A stretch of 64,000 bases of DNA from Impatiens glandulifera. Taxonomy: Eukaryota > Streptophyta > Magnoliopsida > Ericales > Balsaminaceae. Where the stretch lies: the NCBI RefSeq assembly GCF_907164915.1, contig NC_061862.1, positions 81,743,718 to 81,807,717 of the forward strand. The letters are read 5' to 3'. The translations under genes were made by a program, and so were the position numbers. This document shows positions 61,646 to 64,000 of the stretch, in pieces; position 1 is the stretch's first letter, and each line of letters begins with the position of its first letter. A model generated the notes under the pieces. That model was not told where the DNA came from, did not search any database, and saw nothing but the letters and a program-made list of their open reading frames with translations.

Positions 61646-62071
61646 AATGTCATTTTTAATAAATTAAATTAATATTTAATAAATGGAAATATAAAATTCA
61701 TGTTAATTTTGGTCTTTACAAACAAAGGTAAGTGTATTTCTATGACAGGCAAACGGTCTTCTCATGGGTGGGATAGAGGGTTTACATGAAGGTCAGGGCT
61801 CATGGGCGGGGAAATCTTCGTTCCATTCGCTTCTCACCCTTCCTTCTCACATGGCGCCCGGAGAGAAGTGATCTTCGCTGGAGCATATGAATAATATATT
61901 AATTCCGTACGTTAACTGGACATTCCGTTAACGGCGTTTAGGTGAACCCGGATTCCAAATTCTCTCTCCCCCTCTCCTACCCAGATTGATTTATTAATAT
62001 AATAATAATGTTGCAATTTGATTGGTCCGCAACAGGGGAACACAGGAATCGGTAGCAGAAAATCTCATTTG
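61330..62071 (-). repeat. Right terminal inverted repeat of the MULE
   Basis: Reverse complement of 40741-41515 with scattered substitutions and small indels; last bases ATCTCATTTG. Followed by AGTTTTTAG, the right copy of the 9-bp target duplication. Confidence 0.88.
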
Positions 62072-62080
62072 AGTTTTTAG

Positions 62081-62726
62081 ACCATATCACCGTTTTTCAT
62101 CCTGAAAATAAATTTGGGTCAAAATATAAAATAATAAATAAGTAACTCAATTGGGATTTCTCTTCTCTAAAATACAACTAAATTTAAAATTTTATCCCAA
62201 GCTAAAATAACTACTAAACAACCCACATATAAATCAAATTAAATAATAAAAGAGAGATAAACATGGATAGTTGGGGAGATTGGGAAACTTCTACAAGAAG
62301 ACTAGAATTAAGATTTTTCTTTTTATTAGATTGGGAGATTGTGAATTTTCTTTGAGTTTAGTAGTCTTAAAGGAATGGAAGTTTCTTTTAACTGTTTTCA
62401 TTCCTCAATTTTGCTTTGTTGGACTAACTTGTCACTATGTATAATTTATATCCTCTTTTAGTAAAAAAAAACGAATTCAAATGTTAAAAAAAAGAAAGAG
62501 GTAAAGAATGTACAGATTTTATTATAAGAGATCTTAAAAATATGAAATAAGAAGAGTTATGATTAGTGACTAATGAACTAATGATTTTACATAAATTAAG
62601 AAGAATTTTTTTAATATTCCAACAAGTACTTCAACTAAATCTAATAATTGGATAATTCGAACAAATGGTGGTGACAGGAAATTGCTTTTCAGTGATATAT
62701 TTATTACCCATGTCAACTCAAAATGG
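62081..62726. other. Flank outside the MULE, nothing seen
   Basis: AT-rich; includes the probable 3' UTR of the glutaredoxin gene. No further feature is supported. Confidence 0.5.
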
Positions 62727-63562
62727 TTAGCTTTGAGACTTCTTAGTGCAAACATCTAACAACAACGCCTGAAGCTCCCCTTTATGATACAACTTAATTG
62801 TGTCTGCGAGGAAACGGATAAAAAAACAAATCAATAGAATGCTAATTACAGCGTTATAATTGAAAATTACTAGAAATACAAACAGAAAGTGATAAAAAAC
62901 GAAGAGGTAGATGAATGAATATTGATCATAAATATGGGTGTCAAGTTTGAAACAACAAAAACCATTTCAGAACAAGGATGATTTGAAATGGAGCATTATT
63001 GAAATGCATAACAAAAAGAACAAGGCAGATATCTGAAGCAAGCAAAAAGGTATACCTGTACAACCGCCAATGTGCTTACCTCCTGTAAACAGATAAAAGA
63101 ATAACAACATAAGAAAGCTTGAACTAAACAGTAAAAGAAAGAAATTCCTTTTATGGAAGGTGATAAACATATAACTGGTTTTGTATTGTTGTAAATCAAG
63201 AACATATCGGATTTTACATAACCATTTGCATTTATCCTGGTTTTCTTCTGTATGGTCTTATTTGATGGAAGGTTATTTATCCAATTAATCATCAATAACT
63301 CCATCAAACAAATCATTGTACCATTATTTTATTTTTTATAACATTTAAAACTACTAAATACAAAACATATTGTGGTCATTTAACCCTAATAAACCCCTTT
63401 TATGTCAAACAAGATTTATTAACATAACTGACATAACATGAAAAAACTAGATTTCATTTGATGTAGACTCTAAATACAACTTCTTACCAACAAATACATT
63501 AGGGACGGTATGTTGTCCGGTTATTCTTTTTAGCACTTTCTGCACTTGTGGTCCTTGTGGCC
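62727..63562 (-). CDS. Glutaredoxin (plastid GRXC5/GRXS12 type), 3' exons only
   Basis: Three exons in frame: 63488-63562, 63056-63082 (27 nt) and 62727-62803; stop TAA 62727-62729. They encode PQGPQVQKVLKRITGQHTVP then NVFVGGKHIGGC then TDTIKLYHKGELQALL-like end DVCTKKSQS. HTVPNVF holds the cis-proline of the thioredoxin fold and GGKHIGGCTD the glutathione-binding Gly-Gly and Cys-Thr/Asp. This tail is that of chloroplast GRXC5/GRXS12 proteins, which reduce glutathione-protein disulfides. The exon with the active-site cysteine is not found up to 64000, so the gene continues to the right (intron over 430 bp) or is truncated. The intron at 63083-63487 contains a MITE-like stretch. Confidence 0.85.
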
Positions 63563-63843
63563 CTGATGGAGGGATTCAAATAAGCAATGCAAAATAGTTA
63601 ACCCATTCCAATCAAAACCATCTAACCATGGTAAATGGTATATTATTGAAACACGCATAATTTATCCACTGTTTACATATGTAGTAATGATCTAAACAAT
63701 TCCATTGAAGGATTCAATCAAATTTATCAGAACCCAGTTTTCAGAAAATGGCTTATATAAAATCAAACCAAGTTTTCAACAATATCAGACAAAGCTTAGA
63801 ATTCAATGTCATGAATTATCATTTTGTAGTTCATAAGCATTTT

Positions 63844-64000
63844 CAGTTATCTTGCCAAACTTTCTCTTGGATTTGGCACTGGGAAGAATCATGGAGGTAG
63901 TAATGAAGGATTGGGCAGGACAAGGAGCAAAAAGAGTAATATTGCTAAGTGATGAACATATTGAAGTTGATTCAGAGGGTAATATTGTGATCATATTCCA
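63844..64000 (+). other. Possible exon running off the window edge
   Basis: Open plus-strand frame after a TTTTCAG acceptor-like site. From ATG 63891 it reads MEVVMKDWAGQGAKRVILLS then DEHIEVDSEGNIVIIF, hydrophilic and hydrophobic parts alternating as in real protein. I do not recognise it. The minus strand is also open here (63809-63994), and the glutaredoxin gene would need to span this spot, so one of the two readings must be wrong. Confidence 0.3.

Overview
The window is nuclear DNA of a flowering plant, most likely a dicot. The evidence is long AT-rich spacers, many short GT-AG introns, plant housekeeping genes (Alba-type RGG protein, LRR protein, plastid-type glutaredoxin, a 26S proteasome RPT2 relic) and plant transposon families (Ty1/copia, Ty3-like, PIF/Harbinger, MULE, MITEs, solo LTR). 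No rRNA or tRNA gene and no CRISPR array was recognised. All gene models below were joined by eye from splice sites and reading frame.

Layout. 1-3440: AT-rich flank with a MITE. 3865-7851 (+): an eight-exon ALBA gene with an RGG-repeat tail (347 aa, frame intact over every junction). 8455-10908: a small LTR retroelement relic with a gag remnant, abutting coding sequence of a decayed RPT2 pseudogene (10909-17000, +). The first large intron of that pseudogene is filled by a second LTR element (11511-14670), which carries a coiled-coil ORF between two nearly identical 180-bp inverted arms, and by a MITE. 17598-23739 (-): a sixteen-exon LRR gene (633 aa, frame intact) with an Elongin-A-like N-terminus. 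23740-26440: AT-rich spacer. 26447-31634: a decayed Ty1/copia element. 31652-36286: PIF/Harbinger relics, including a 2.65-kb foldback. 36287-40740: MITEs, a telomere-like tract, a solo LTR with perfect TSD and a SINE-like stretch.

The most unusual part is 40741-62071: a 21.3-kb Mutator-like element (MULE) with co-linear terminal inverted repeats and a 9-bp target duplication (8/9 match). It carries, left to right, a Ulp1-type cysteine protease gene (+), a plant-mobile-domain/DUF7745-like gene (+), a second diverged Ulp1-type gene (+), a FAR1/Jittery-like MULE transposase (-) and a captured tandem-BRCT gene resembling the C-terminus of plant BRCA1/BARD1 (-). The protease, mobile-domain and transposase genes are each damaged by a few stops or frameshifts. 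The BRCT gene is open across three exons and has its own leader exon. Every spacer inside the element, and both termini, carry copies of an ~18-bp palindrome of the form AGCGAA(n)6TTCGCT. I saw none outside the element, so it is a candidate transposase-binding or hairpin-forming signature of this family.

62727-63562 (-): the last three exons of a plastid-type glutaredoxin whose 5' part lies beyond the window. An unrecognised possible exon (+) runs off the right edge.
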